Source: Novosphingobium fluoreni (GTDB taxonomy: Bacteria > Pseudomonadota > Alphaproteobacteria > Sphingomonadales > Sphingomonadaceae). From it: DNA of 64,000 nt. The notes beneath the pieces were generated by a model, which was not told where the DNA came from, ran no database searches, and saw only the letters and a program-made list of their open reading frames with translations. The stretch lies in the NCBI RefSeq assembly GCF_014196615.1, contig NZ_JACIDY010000002.1:558001-622000 (forward strand), read 5' to 3'. This document shows positions 45,610 to 54,338 of the stretch, one piece after another. Position 1 is the stretch's first letter; the number at the start of each line of letters is the position of its first letter. A program made the position numbers and the translations under genes.

Positions 45610-46586
45610 CCGAGGCGGTCCGCTTCGATGGGCGTGTGGCGATCGTCACCGGTGCCGGGAACGGCCTGGGCCGGGATTATGCGCTCAACTTGGCGGCGCG
45701 TGGTGCGAAGGTCGTAGTGAACGATCTGGGCACGGACACCCGCGGCAACCTGCTGCCATTGGGGGAGAGCGGTGCGGACAAAGTGGTTGCGCAAATCCGC
45801 GCGGCAGGGGGTGTGGCGGTCACCTGTCATGAAAGCTGCGCTACGCGATCGGGCGGTAACGCGATCGCACAGGTGGCGCTCGACAGCTTTGGCCGTATCG
45901 ACATATTCATCCATAACGCCGGCTTCCTGCGGAACGGGCCGTTCGAGACGCTGACGGACGAGCATATCCGGGCGATCGTGGATGTTCACCTGATGGCGGG
46001 CTTCTACGTCGGCCAGCCCGCGTTCGCCGCGATGAAGCGGCAGGGCTATGGACGGATCCTGCTGACAAGCTCGGCGTCCGCGCTTTTCGGCATGCCATGG
46101 CAGAGCAATTATGCTGCGGCGAAGATAGGGCTGGCGGGGCTGGTCAACGTGCTGGCGCTGGAAGGCGCGCAGCATGGCATTACGGCTAACGGGCTTCTTC
46201 CAGCCGGTTCGGGACGGCTTGGCCAGGATACCGATCTGGACTGGCCAGCCGGAGCGTTCGACAAGCTGCCGGCCGGAATGGACCGGATCGCACCGGCCAT
46301 GCACAACGATTATGTGACACCGATGGCGCTGTGGCTTGTCAGCGAACAGTGCCAGGCCACGCATTCGCTGTACAGCGCAACGGCTGGGCGCTTCGCCAAG
46401 GTCTTTATCGGTGCCGCCAAGGGCTGGCTGGCCGATGCCCAGCAGCCGCCCAGTGCCGAGGATATCGGCGTTCATTTCACCACGATCGAGGACATCTCGC
46501 AGTTCGACACCCCCCTTAGCGTCGTAGAAGAATTCGGCCCGATCGCGGCCGCCCGCTTGGCACAAGAGGGTGCACAATCACGATAG
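45606..46586 (+). CDS. SDR-family oxidoreductase (MFE-2/HSD17B4-like)
   Basis: The 326-residue product starts RFDGRVAIVTGAGNGLGRDYALNLAARGAKVVVNDLG, which closely resembles the (3R)-hydroxyacyl-CoA dehydrogenase part of peroxisomal multifunctional enzyme type 2. TGAGNGLG is at residues 15-22; Ser-Tyr-Lys are in LTSSASALFGMPWQSNYAAAK. The C-terminal third is longer than in classical SDRs. A hydroxyacyl-CoA or ring-hydroxyl oxidation is plausible. The GTG start overlaps the SnoaL-like gene. Confidence 0.88.
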   Translation: MTEAVRFDGRVAIVTGAGNGLGRDYALNLAARGAKVVVNDLGTDTRGNLLPLGESGADKVVAQIRAAGGVAVTCHESCATRSGGNAIAQVALDSFGRIDIFIHNAGFLRNGPFETLTDEHIRAIVDVHLMAGFYVGQPAFAAMKRQGYGRILLTSSASALFGMPWQSNYAAAKIGLAGLVNVLALEGAQHGITANGLLPAGSGRLGQDTDLDWPAGAFDKLPAGMDRIAPAMHNDYVTPMALWLVSEQCQATHSLYSATAGRFAKVFIGAAKGWLADAQQPPSAEDIGVHFTTIEDISQFDTPLSVVEEFGPIAAARLAQEGAQSR

Positions 46587-46642
46587 ACCGCGCAGGCCGC
46601 GATACGACGGCAGCCGGTAAAATATTTGGAGAGGATGGTACT

Positions 46643-47473
46643 ATGCCAAAGCTTGGTCTTGAATTTCTGGGGGCCTTTGGCCTCTCGCCGGTGGAACTGG
46701 TCGGTATCGCGGCCGATCTGGATTGTCAGTTCATCTCAACGATCATGGAGCCGATGGACTACAATCCGGAGGGGCATGCTCGATGGTCTCTGCGTCAGGA
46801 CCCGAAATTGGTCCAGGAATTGAGGGCGGCAGCGCGGGATACCGGGGTCGAGATCGGCCTGGGCGATGGTTTCGCCTTGCTGGCCAATCTGGACGTGCGC
46901 GAGGCTTACGCCCGTGATCTGGACATTCATGTCGAAATAGGAACCCGCCGGATCAACACGATCAGCTTCGATCCCGACGTGGAGCGAACCATGGATCAGT
47001 TTTGCCAGATCACGGAAATGGCAACGGCAAGAGGAATCGAAATCACGACAGAGTTCTGCCCGATTGCCACGATCGCGACCTTGGATATGGCGAAACGCAC
47101 GGTCGATAAGGCCGGGCCGCCAGCCACGATTCTTCTGGACACTATGCACTTTCACCGCTCCGGCGCCACGACAGACGAGTTGCGCGCGATGGATAAGAAG
47201 CTGATCGGCCATATCCAGCTTTGCGATGTTCCGCAGACGCCGCTGTTCGATGATTACATGGAGGAGGCGTTGTACGAGCGTGGCATTCCGGGGGACGGCG
47301 TGGCTCCGCTCTCCGAAATCCTGGCGGCGCTGCCCCAGGTCGAATACATCGGCCTCGAAATGCCGCTGCGCTCGCTGATGGAGCAGGGGGTGGGCGTCAA
47401 AGACCGCATGGCGCGTTGCGTGGCGGGCGCGCGGAAGGTGATGGCAGGGGCCGCTGCGCTAGAGCAGGCATAA
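46643..47473 (+). CDS. Sugar phosphate isomerase/epimerase-type TIM barrel protein
   Basis: The 276-residue protein fits the xylose isomerase-like AP-endonuclease 2 superfamily. It has acidic and histidine metal-ligand candidates in GIEITTEFCPI, TILLDTMHFHRSGA, GHIQLCDVP and YIGLEMPLRSL. A good ribosome binding site (GGAGAGG) precedes ATG 46643. As last gene of the TetR-led cluster it may isomerise or cleave an intermediate; TIM barrels of this family act on inositols, keto-sugars and ring-opened acids. It converges with the LysR gene, 2 bp apart. Confidence 0.83.
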   Translation: MPKLGLEFLGAFGLSPVELVGIAADLDCQFISTIMEPMDYNPEGHARWSLRQDPKLVQELRAAARDTGVEIGLGDGFALLANLDVREAYARDLDIHVEIGTRRINTISFDPDVERTMDQFCQITEMATARGIEITTEFCPIATIATLDMAKRTVDKAGPPATILLDTMHFHRSGATTDELRAMDKKLIGHIQLCDVPQTPLFDDYMEEALYERGIPGDGVAPLSEILAALPQVEYIGLEMPLRSLMEQGVGVKDRMARCVAGARKVMAGAAALEQA

Positions 47474-47475
47474 GG

Positions 47476-48405
47476 TTAAAGATCGCCCAGGGCCGGATCT
47501 TCCACATCGTTGCGGCCCTCTGCGACGAACTGTTCCAGCAGCCATGAGGCAGCCGGGCCGGGCGGCGTGTCGCGCCGCCAGATGCCGCCGAAGCGATAGG
47601 TGCCGCCCGTATGGTCCGGCATCGCCAGCCGGACCAGCGCACCCGATTGCAGGTCTCCCTGGATCATCGGGCCGGGCATGTTACCCCACCCGATCCCTTC
47701 GCGAAGCAGCGCGTGCTTGGCGCTGAGATCGGCCAGTCGCCAGGTCTTGTGGCTGACCACCGAGAAATCGCGCCCTTCAGTGAAGCGGGAGCGATCGGTC
47801 AGCACCAACTGGGTGTAGCCCCGGCCAGCGCCCGGCGGGATCGTTGCCATGCGGCCTAGCGGATGATCCGGAGCGGCGACGGGCACCATCGTAATCAGCC
47901 CGGCGGCAATGCATTCCAAGCCTTCGACCCCGGCGGCAAGCGGTCCCGAGATGCCGACCACCGCCGTGCCGTCCAGCACCATCGCGGCGATCGCACCCAG
48001 CGCCTCCACATGAAGGCGTAGCGACACGGTGGGGAATTCGCGCGCGAAGGCTCTCAACACGCGCCCGACACGTTCTGACGGCACCATGACGTCGATCGCC
48101 AGGTCGACCTCCGCCTCCAAACCTTGCAGCAGCCCGCGGACTTTGGCGCGCAGGCCATCGATCCCTTCGCTGACCGCGCGAGACTCCGCCAGAACCGCGC
48201 GGCCGGCCACCGTCAGCTTGGGCTTGCGGGTTCCTTCCCGATCGAACAGCGTCACGCCCAGCTGCGCTTCCAGATTGGCGATGCCGTAGCTGATCACCGA
48301 CACCGCCCGGTTCAACTTGCGCCCCGCTCCGGCGAAACTGCCTTCGTCCACGATCGCCAGAAAGATGCGGAGTTGATCGAAGGTGGGATTTCCGGGGTTG
48401 CTCAC
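47476..48405 (-). CDS. LysR-family transcriptional regulator
   Basis: The 309-residue protein has the LysR winged helix-turn-helix (FDQLRIFLAIVDEGSFAGAGRKLNRAVSVISYGIANLEAQLGVTLFDREGTRKPKLT) and an effector domain (VDLAIDVMVPSERV onwards). It is divergent from a pirin gene, and LysR-pirin pairs are frequent in proteobacteria, so it probably controls pirin. Confidence 0.93.
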   Translation of the reverse strand: MSNPGNPTFDQLRIFLAIVDEGSFAGAGRKLNRAVSVISYGIANLEAQLGVTLFDREGTRKPKLTVAGRAVLAESRAVSEGIDGLRAKVRGLLQGLEAEVDLAIDVMVPSERVGRVLRAFAREFPTVSLRLHVEALGAIAAMVLDGTAVVGISGPLAAGVEGLECIAAGLITMVPVAAPDHPLGRMATIPPGAGRGYTQLVLTDRSRFTEGRDFSVVSHKTWRLADLSAKHALLREGIGWGNMPGPMIQGDLQSGALVRLAMPDHTGGTYRFGGIWRRDTPPGPAASWLLEQFVAEGRNDVEDPALGDL

Positions 48406-48466
48406 TATTCAACTCTCTCTAACAAACCGATGCAATTTATCCCTCTGTCTGGAAGAGTGCGCAAGG

Positions 48467-48476
48467 CCCATATGGG
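48467..48476. promoter_or_regulatory. Palindrome in LysR/pirin intergenic region
   Basis: CCCATATGGG is a perfect 10-bp dyad in the 112-bp divergent region and is a candidate LysR recognition core. Confidence 0.35.
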
Positions 48477-48485
48477 TTGGGCAAG

Positions 48486-48508
48486 CCGGCGCCATTCGTC
48501 GGCGCCGG
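48486..48508 (+). promoter_or_regulatory. Hairpin in pirin leader masking the ribosome binding site
   Basis: CCGGCGCC (48486-48493) pairs with GGCGCCGG (48501-48508) over a 7-nt loop. The 3' arm includes the first two bases of the GGAG ribosome binding site (48507-48510) of pirin, so the stem could hinder initiation. Confidence 0.5.
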
Positions 48509-48517
48509 AGAACTTCC

Positions 48518-49216
48518 ATGATCGACCTTCGTCCTTTCGATACGCTGGGCGGCGCCAATCACGGCTGGCTCGATGCCAAGCATCACTTCTCGTTCGCCAG
48601 CTACTACGATCCTGCGCGCCAGCAGTGGGGCAATCTACGCGTCTGGAATGACGACGCCATTGCACCCAAGACCGGTTTCCCGCCCCATCCGCATCGCGAC
48701 ATGGAGATCATCACTTACGTGCGCGAAGGTGCGATCACGCATCAGGACAACCTGGGCAATCGTGGCCGAACCGAGGCGGGGGATGTGCAGGTGATGAGCG
48801 CGGGCACGGGCATCCAGCACTCCGAATACAATATGGAGGATGTGACCACGCGGATCTTCCAGATCTGGATCATGCCGACCCGCGCCGGTGAAGCGCCGCA
48901 ATGGGGTGCCAAGCCCTTCCCCAAGGGTGAGCGGTCCGGCCAGTTCGTGACGCTGGCGAGCGGCTATGAAAACGACAATGATGCCTTGCCGATCCGCACC
49001 GATGCACGCGTGGTGGGTGCCACCATCAAGGCGGGTGAGACGGTGGAGTATCCACTTGGCGCGGATCGCAAAGCCTACCTCGTCCCCGCGACGGGGGCGG
49101 TGGAGATCGATGGCGTGCGGGTGAATACCCGCGACGGCGCGGCGATCAGCGACCTGGAAGTGTTGCGCGTCACCGCGATTGAGGACTCCGAAATCGTCCT
49201 GGTCGACGCCGCCTGA
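48518..49216 (+). CDS. Pirin family protein
   Basis: The 232-residue bicupin has PHPHRDMEIITYVREG with the His-x-His-x-Glu metal ligands, GDVQVMSAGTGIQHSEYN with the fourth ligand, and a second cupin domain lacking them. Pirins are iron proteins; bacterial members have quercetinase or enzyme-modulating activity. ATG 48518 follows GGAG and gives MIDLRPFDTLGGANHGWLDAKHHFSF, the usual start. Confidence 0.93.
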   Translation: MIDLRPFDTLGGANHGWLDAKHHFSFASYYDPARQQWGNLRVWNDDAIAPKTGFPPHPHRDMEIITYVREGAITHQDNLGNRGRTEAGDVQVMSAGTGIQHSEYNMEDVTTRIFQIWIMPTRAGEAPQWGAKPFPKGERSGQFVTLASGYENDNDALPIRTDARVVGATIKAGETVEYPLGADRKAYLVPATGAVEIDGVRVNTRDGAAISDLEVLRVTAIEDSEIVLVDAA

Positions 49217-49225
49217 TCATCATGG

Positions 49226-49261
49226 GCTGCGGGATGCCTTCGGGCGTTCCGCAGCTTTTTT
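49226..49261 (+). terminator. Rho-independent terminator of pirin
   Basis: GCTGCGG/CCGCAGC (from 49226 and ending 49255) forms a stem directly followed by six T (49256-49261). Confidence 0.85.
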
Positions 49262-49273
49262 CTGGCGGCGCTG

Positions 49274-49909
49274 TCAGCGTGAGCCGCGTTTGCGCTTCTT
49301 TCCCAGCACTTTCGTCGTCAACGTCGTCGCCACGCCGGTGAAGAGCAGCACACCCACGCCGAAGGCCAGGATGTGCCACTCATTGATTTTCAGGCCGGGG
49401 CCCATCGTGCGCGCGGCGATGATGCCGGGGAGGAACATCAACGGCACCCACAACACTGCCGACACGATGTTGGCGATCTGGAACGGCCGCTTCGCCATTT
49501 CCACAACCCCCGCCACCAGCGGCACGGTGGCGCGGATCGGACCGAGAAACCGGCCCATCAGGACGGCCTTGAAGCCATGGCGGCGGAAGAACAGCCGGGT
49601 GCGCGCCACCATCGGACGATGGTTCTTCAGCGGCCAGCGATAATAGATGCGCGGGCCGATCCGCCGGCCCATCCAGTATGAAACCCAATCGCCCACGATT
49701 GCCCCGGCGATGGCCCATAGGATGATCGGTGCGGGATCGAGCACGCCCGCGCCGATCAGGCCGCCGATCGCCAGCATGACCGTAGTGGCCGGAATGAATA
49801 GACCGATCACCGCCATCGATTCGCCAAAGGACAGCGCCCCGATGATCGGCCCGGCCCAGAAGCCGTGCGCGGCGATGGTTGTCGTCAGCCCGGAGGTCAG
49901 ATCGCCCAT
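49274..49909 (-). CDS. DedA-family membrane protein
   Basis: The 211-residue protein has DedA signatures FGESMAVIGLFIPATTVMLAIGGLIGAG, AIVGDWVSYWMGRRIG and FLGPIRATVPLVAGVVEM, with about five hydrophobic helices. It ends in a basic tail (KKRKRGSR). DedA proteins contribute to membrane homeostasis, proton-motive force and undecaprenyl-phosphate translocation. It is a second, more distant paralogue of the DedA protein at 30.5 kb. Confidence 0.9.
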   Translation of the reverse strand: MGDLTSGLTTTIAAHGFWAGPIIGALSFGESMAVIGLFIPATTVMLAIGGLIGAGVLDPAPIILWAIAGAIVGDWVSYWMGRRIGPRIYYRWPLKNHRPMVARTRLFFRRHGFKAVLMGRFLGPIRATVPLVAGVVEMAKRPFQIANIVSAVLWVPLMFLPGIIAARTMGPGLKINEWHILAFGVGVLLFTGVATTLTTKVLGKKRKRGSR

Positions 49910-50115
49910 GCGGCGCCTTGCTCGGCATGCGCGGGCAGGCGGTTGGGCCTTGCAAAATGCGGATCGGGAACGGCGGTCAGGTGCACGGCAGGCCTATAGG
50001 CGGGAAGGGGATCGTTTGAATAGCGCTGGATCGTAACCACGCCGTAAAGCAATGTTTCCTTACCGATGCGCCGGTCAAGCCGGACCGGGCGAGCGGTGCG
50101 GCGATTGCGGGGAGA

Positions 50116-53100
50116 TCAGGCGGGCTGCGCGGTGACGGGAGTGGCGGCGGGCATCTCGCCTTCGGGCTTGGCGTCTGCCGAAACGCGGCCAGTACGCTCC
50201 AGCTTTCCCCAGCCCACGATCCATCCGCCCACGGCAGCGGCGATGGCGCGAAGCACCACCCAGTACATGATCTGGCGATAGACCAGCCGCTGCGCGATCA
50301 GCAGGTGCGCGGGATAGCGTACGCCGCGATCGTCCAGGCGATAGGCGATCCAGCCGCACAGCACATCGATGGTCACAAAGGCTATCCAGTAGGTCCCCAT
50401 CAGACCCACGTCACCGCGTGTTTGCACCCAGCCGTGCGCCTGGATGCGCAAGGAGGTGCTGATGATCGAAAGCAGCAGGGTCAGGTCGATCAGCGGCGAG
50501 ATCGCGGCGAAACCGATCTGGAACAGCCAGGCCTGGGGCAGCCCGATCATGCCCAGGCCCCAAGGCTTTCGGCGGCGCAGCGCGGCGCGGTGCTTCCACA
50601 GGCATTGGAGCGTGCCGAACGCCCAGCGGAACCGCTGCTTGGCCAGCGCGGCAAAGCTTTCGGGCGCTTCGGTCCAGGCGACGGCGCGCGGGTCGAACGT
50701 GACGCGCCAGCCCGCACGCTGGATGGCGATGGTCAGGTCCTGATCCTCGGCCAGGGTATCCTCGGGATAGCCGCCCACGGCATCGAGCGCCGCGCGCCGC
50801 CATGCGCCCACAGCGCCCGGCACCACCGTCATCGCATCAAACCCGGCAAGCGCGCGCCGTTCGAGATTTTGCGCGGTGATGTATTCCACGGCCTGCCAGC
50901 GTGTCACCAGATTGACTCGATTGCCGACGCGCGCATCGCCGGCGACCGCGCCCAACCGGGGATCGGCAAACCAGCGGACCAGGCGGCGGATCGTCTCCGT
51001 CTCGAACTGGGTATCGGCATCAAGGGCGATGATCACCTCGCCCGTGGCATCCTGAAGCGCGCGATTGAGCGCGGCAGCCTTGCCACCATTAACCAACGTC
51101 AGCAGCGTGACGCGCGGATTTTCTCCAAAGGCCGCCCGCACGACATTGCTGGTGTCATCCTTGGAGCCGTCATCGACAACGATCACCTGCAAGTCAGGAT
51201 AATCGCTGGCGAGCACGCGGCTGACCGAGGAGACGATTACCCGCTCCTCATTGTAGGCGGGGATGATCACCGACACGCTGGGCTCGTGGACGGGTGGCTC
51301 GCCGCGCTTGCGGCGGCTTTGCAGCCACGCCAGCCCGGTCATGATCACGGCGCGGGCGATCCCCAGCGAAATTGCGAGGTAGAACAGCCAGGCCAGCATC
51401 GCACCCACCGTCATCATCACGACGAAGGCCATTACGTCTATGCGCACGGCGGCCAGATCGGTGCGAGAGATCGCGGGCATCGCCTGCGCGGGTGATATGC
51501 CGGCAAGCTGGGACGCAGTGGTGAACTGATAGCCTTGCGCCTTCAGCGCCGCGATGATGCGCGGCAGGGCGGCCACCGTCTGCGAACGATCGCCGCCGCC
51601 ATCGTGTAGCAGGATGACGTTCATCGTGTTTTCGGCCGTGGCGGAATGCACTTGGTCCAGCACCTGCTGGACGATGGCATCCGTGCCCGGCCGCTGCCAG
51701 TCGTTGGGATCGACGTGCAGCCCCACGATCGTATATCCGGCCTTCTGGGCCTCCAGCGCTGGCCCCAGTTCATCAGGAGTGGAAGGCTCCGCGTCGCCGA
51801 AGTAGGGCGCGCGAAACAAGGTCATGCTCCGCCCGGTATAGGCTTCCACCAGTCGCTGCGTGGTATTCAATTGGAGGCTCGTTTCGCGCGCGCCGGCATC
51901 GGCCAGGTTGGGGTGCGTGTAGGTGTGATTGCCCAGTTCATCGCCATCGGCGATGATGCGCTTGAGTAGGCCGGGGTTGTCCAGCGCATACTCGCCGATG
52001 ACGAAAAACGTCGCTGGCACGTGCGCGGTTTCCAGTTCTGACAGGATCTGCGGCGTCCATTTGGGATCGGGCCCATCATCGAAGGTGAGCGCCAGCAGCT
52101 TGGGATTGCCGCCGCCCGCGCGATGAACGACGTAAGGCGTCGGCAGGCTTTGGAACTGTTCCTGCGTGATCAGGCCATTGGGCGCGAAGGTGGTGGTGCG
52201 ATGCCCTTCGCGCGGGGTGGCGGTGATGCGAAGGATTTCTCCGGCGCCCTCCACGTCGGCGCTGCTGACAGACGTCGCTAGGGAGAGATCGGGGCGGGTG
52301 CCCTTGCGAAAGGCGTGCAGGTCTTTCCAAAAGCCGCTGTCCTCGGTGCCCAGCCGCCACATCGCTAGGTCCTGCAAGCCCATTTGCTTCAGGATCGTCA
52401 TCTGGTTCCAGCTGGCCGCGGCATCCAGCATCCACACGGTGTGCTTCTCGCCATCCTCGTCATAGGCGAAGCCGGAATTGCCACTGGCGGGATCGAAGAC
52501 GACCGGGGCGTTGCTGTCATGCGAGGCAAGCCAGGCGTCCTCGATCGCCAGGGCATCGGCTTGCTTGCCGTGCCAGTCATAGCCATAGCTGCCCAGCGCC
52601 ACGATCAGCTTCGAGCGGCCGACGAGCCCGATGGCGCGCTGCACTTCCCGCGCGAACCAGTCCTGCGCCGCGATCGGACCTGCTTCGCCGCCGCTCCAGT
52701 GCTGATCATAAGCCATCAGGATGATCTTGTCGGAAGCCGCGGTGATCGCCCCGAGCGGCCAAGCCTCGTCCTCGGCCGGAACGGTAACGGCGATCAGCGA
52801 ACCGCTGGGCAGCGCGGTGCGCAGCTGGCGGATGAAGGCGACGTAATCGGTCATGGCTGTTTCGGGCAAAGCCTCGAAGTCCAGCACCAGGCCCTTTTCA
52901 TGCCGGTCGGCGACCATCTTGCCCAGTTGCCGGGCAACAGCGACACGCTGCTTGGGATCGTGAAATAGCGCGGCGGCGCCCTTGCCGTCCCATTCGTCGG
53001 GGAGCAAGTTCTGCACCATCGGCAGCACAGAGAAACGGTGCGATGTCCCGCTGACGAGGCGGTCGAACCGCGCGTCCTGCTCAATCTGCACCTGATGCTG

Positions 53101-53466
53101 CGGACCCGAGACGTTGACCATCGCCGGCACCACCCAGTCCAGATCCGCGCCATTACGTTGCAGCGAGAGGAAGCTGGCGTCGCTGCCGGGAAGGTAGAAG
53201 CCGATCGACAAGCCGGTCTGAGTAGAAGGGCCGCCGTGCAGCGCGGGCATCCACGCCTTCAGGCTATGGCCGGCCTTGGACTTGGCGAAACTGGAGGCAT
53301 GCAGATGCGGTGTCGGCAGGTCCAGCTCCCGCTGGCGAGGCACCGCGACCAGCGTGGTAGCGAATGCGACCGCACCCAGCACCGCGACCAGCAGGGTGAT
53401 CGAGAGCAACCTGCGCGACCAGCGCGTGCGGCGGCCGGTGGGATCATAGAAAACAGGCTTGCTCAC
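50116..53466 (-). CDS. Trifunctional GH18-like / NodB deacetylase / GT2 membrane protein
   Basis: The 1116-residue protein combines three modules. After an N-terminal membrane helix (about 20-45) comes a GH18-like domain (about 90-430) with GLVLDFEAL at the catalytic DxE position. A polysaccharide deacetylase domain follows (LTFDDGPDPKWTP, GNHTYTHPNL; about 455-650). After another membrane segment there is a processive GT2 domain (VSVIIPAYNEE, VVDDGSKD, LDADTQF, EDQDLT, QRFRW; about 735-950) and C-terminal helices. This order is known from chitin/poly-GlcNAc-like synthases of some actinobacteria and proteobacteria. It could make, deacetylate and trim a beta-linked aminoglycan. It stands next to the acvB-mprF genes. 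Confidence 0.88.
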   Translation of the reverse strand: MSKPVFYDPTGRRTRWSRRLLSITLLVAVLGAVAFATTLVAVPRQRELDLPTPHLHASSFAKSKAGHSLKAWMPALHGGPSTQTGLSIGFYLPGSDASFLSLQRNGADLDWVVPAMVNVSGPQHQVQIEQDARFDRLVSGTSHRFSVLPMVQNLLPDEWDGKGAAALFHDPKQRVAVARQLGKMVADRHEKGLVLDFEALPETAMTDYVAFIRQLRTALPSGSLIAVTVPAEDEAWPLGAITAASDKIILMAYDQHWSGGEAGPIAAQDWFAREVQRAIGLVGRSKLIVALGSYGYDWHGKQADALAIEDAWLASHDSNAPVVFDPASGNSGFAYDEDGEKHTVWMLDAAASWNQMTILKQMGLQDLAMWRLGTEDSGFWKDLHAFRKGTRPDLSLATSVSSADVEGAGEILRITATPREGHRTTTFAPNGLITQEQFQSLPTPYVVHRAGGGNPKLLALTFDDGPDPKWTPQILSELETAHVPATFFVIGEYALDNPGLLKRIIADGDELGNHTYTHPNLADAGARETSLQLNTTQRLVEAYTGRSMTLFRAPYFGDAEPSTPDELGPALEAQKAGYTIVGLHVDPNDWQRPGTDAIVQQVLDQVHSATAENTMNVILLHDGGGDRSQTVAALPRIIAALKAQGYQFTTASQLAGISPAQAMPAISRTDLAAVRIDVMAFVVMMTVGAMLAWLFYLAISLGIARAVIMTGLAWLQSRRKRGEPPVHEPSVSVIIPAYNEERVIVSSVSRVLASDYPDLQVIVVDDGSKDDTSNVVRAAFGENPRVTLLTLVNGGKAAALNRALQDATGEVIIALDADTQFETETIRRLVRWFADPRLGAVAGDARVGNRVNLVTRWQAVEYITAQNLERRALAGFDAMTVVPGAVGAWRRAALDAVGGYPEDTLAEDQDLTIAIQRAGWRVTFDPRAVAWTEAPESFAALAKQRFRWAFGTLQCLWKHRAALRRRKPWGLGMIGLPQAWLFQIGFAAISPLIDLTLLLSIISTSLRIQAHGWVQTRGDVGLMGTYWIAFVTIDVLCGWIAYRLDDRGVRYPAHLLIAQRLVYRQIMYWVVLRAIAAAVGGWIVGWGKLERTGRVSADAKPEGEMPAATPVTAQPA

Positions 53467-53573
53467 GACCGTGCCGGACTCCGGATACTTGGGCTCAGGC
53501 TATCGTCTGTAGTGCGGCCCAGGTGGGTGCGATCTGTCCGGCGCCTTAACTTTGCGTCATGTCCGGTTGGCGC

Positions 53574-54338
53574 TCAGGGGCGCAGAGCAGGAACGTGCGG
53601 TTTGAGCGCCCCGAGCGCGGTCCGGATCAGCAGATCGCTATCATGGTTGAGGTAGTGGCCGCCGGGCAGGCCGATCACCTTCGCGGACGAGGTGATGAGC
53701 GGACACAAGCTGTCCTCCTCCTTCAGACCGTAGATGCAGATCACCGGGGGCCTATGCATCCGGGCCAGCGCGGCAGCGGGCTGGGCGTCGGGCTGGCCCA
53801 GGTAGGCAATCCCGCTCAGGTCCGCCCTGAAATAGACGTAGCGGCCCGGCACCATGAGGTCGACCACGCCGACATGGCGCATAAGATCCGGCGGCAAGCG
53901 GGGCGCGACGGTGGCGACGATATCGGCCCCATAGGACTGGCCCACCAGGATCAGGCGCTTCGCCCCGGTCAATTGCATCGCGCGCTTCATCGCGTATTCG
54001 ACGGTCGCCTGCGCCTCAGCCAGAGAGCGATGATGCGCGAAGATGACCGGCGCGCTCACGCCCACCACGGTCACCCCACGGTCCTGCAAGGCGCGGGTGA
54101 AATAGCGGCTCATGCCGTATTCGAAGCCCATGTCGCCTGATACCATCACCGCCGCCACCGATTGCGCGGGCGAACGCGCGGGATAGATGCGGATCGGCAC
54201 GCGCCCGAACAGATGCAGCGCCGTGGCGTTGGTGAAGAGCAACGCGGCGGTGATTAGCAGCAGGGCAACGGCGGCAACCACCTTGCGCCATCTGCGGCGC
54301 GCGCGCTTCTGCCGAAACGAACGAAGCATCGTCATCAC
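53574..54338 (-). CDS. acvB: AcvB/VirJ-like periplasmic hydrolase
   Basis: The 254-residue protein has an N-terminal signal-anchor (VVAAVALLLITAALLFTNA) and an alpha/beta hydrolase domain with the nucleophile elbow GQSYGAD, FYGLKEED-type acidic region and GGHYLNHD, as in VirJ/AcvB. In Agrobacterium AcvB hydrolyses lysyl-phosphatidylglycerol and is encoded with lpiA. Here the gene overlaps the mprF-like gene by 4 nt, reproducing the lpiA-acvB pair. It has one VirJ domain rather than two, so it is closer in size to VirJ. Confidence 0.85.
   Translation of the reverse strand: MMTMLRSFRQKRARRRWRKVVAAVALLLITAALLFTNATALHLFGRVPIRIYPARSPAQSVAAVMVSGDMGFEYGMSRYFTRALQDRGVTVVGVSAPVIFAHHRSLAEAQATVEYAMKRAMQLTGAKRLILVGQSYGADIVATVAPRLPPDLMRHVGVVDLMVPGRYVYFRADLSGIAYLGQPDAQPAAALARMHRPPVICIYGLKEEDSLCPLITSSAKVIGLPGGHYLNHDSDLLIRTALGALKPHVPALRP

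Noticed and set aside
50305-51495. 396-codon plus-strand frame inside the GH18-NodB-GT2 gene
   Set aside because: Antisense shadow of the well-supported GT2 domain; composition typical of GC-rich noncoding strands.
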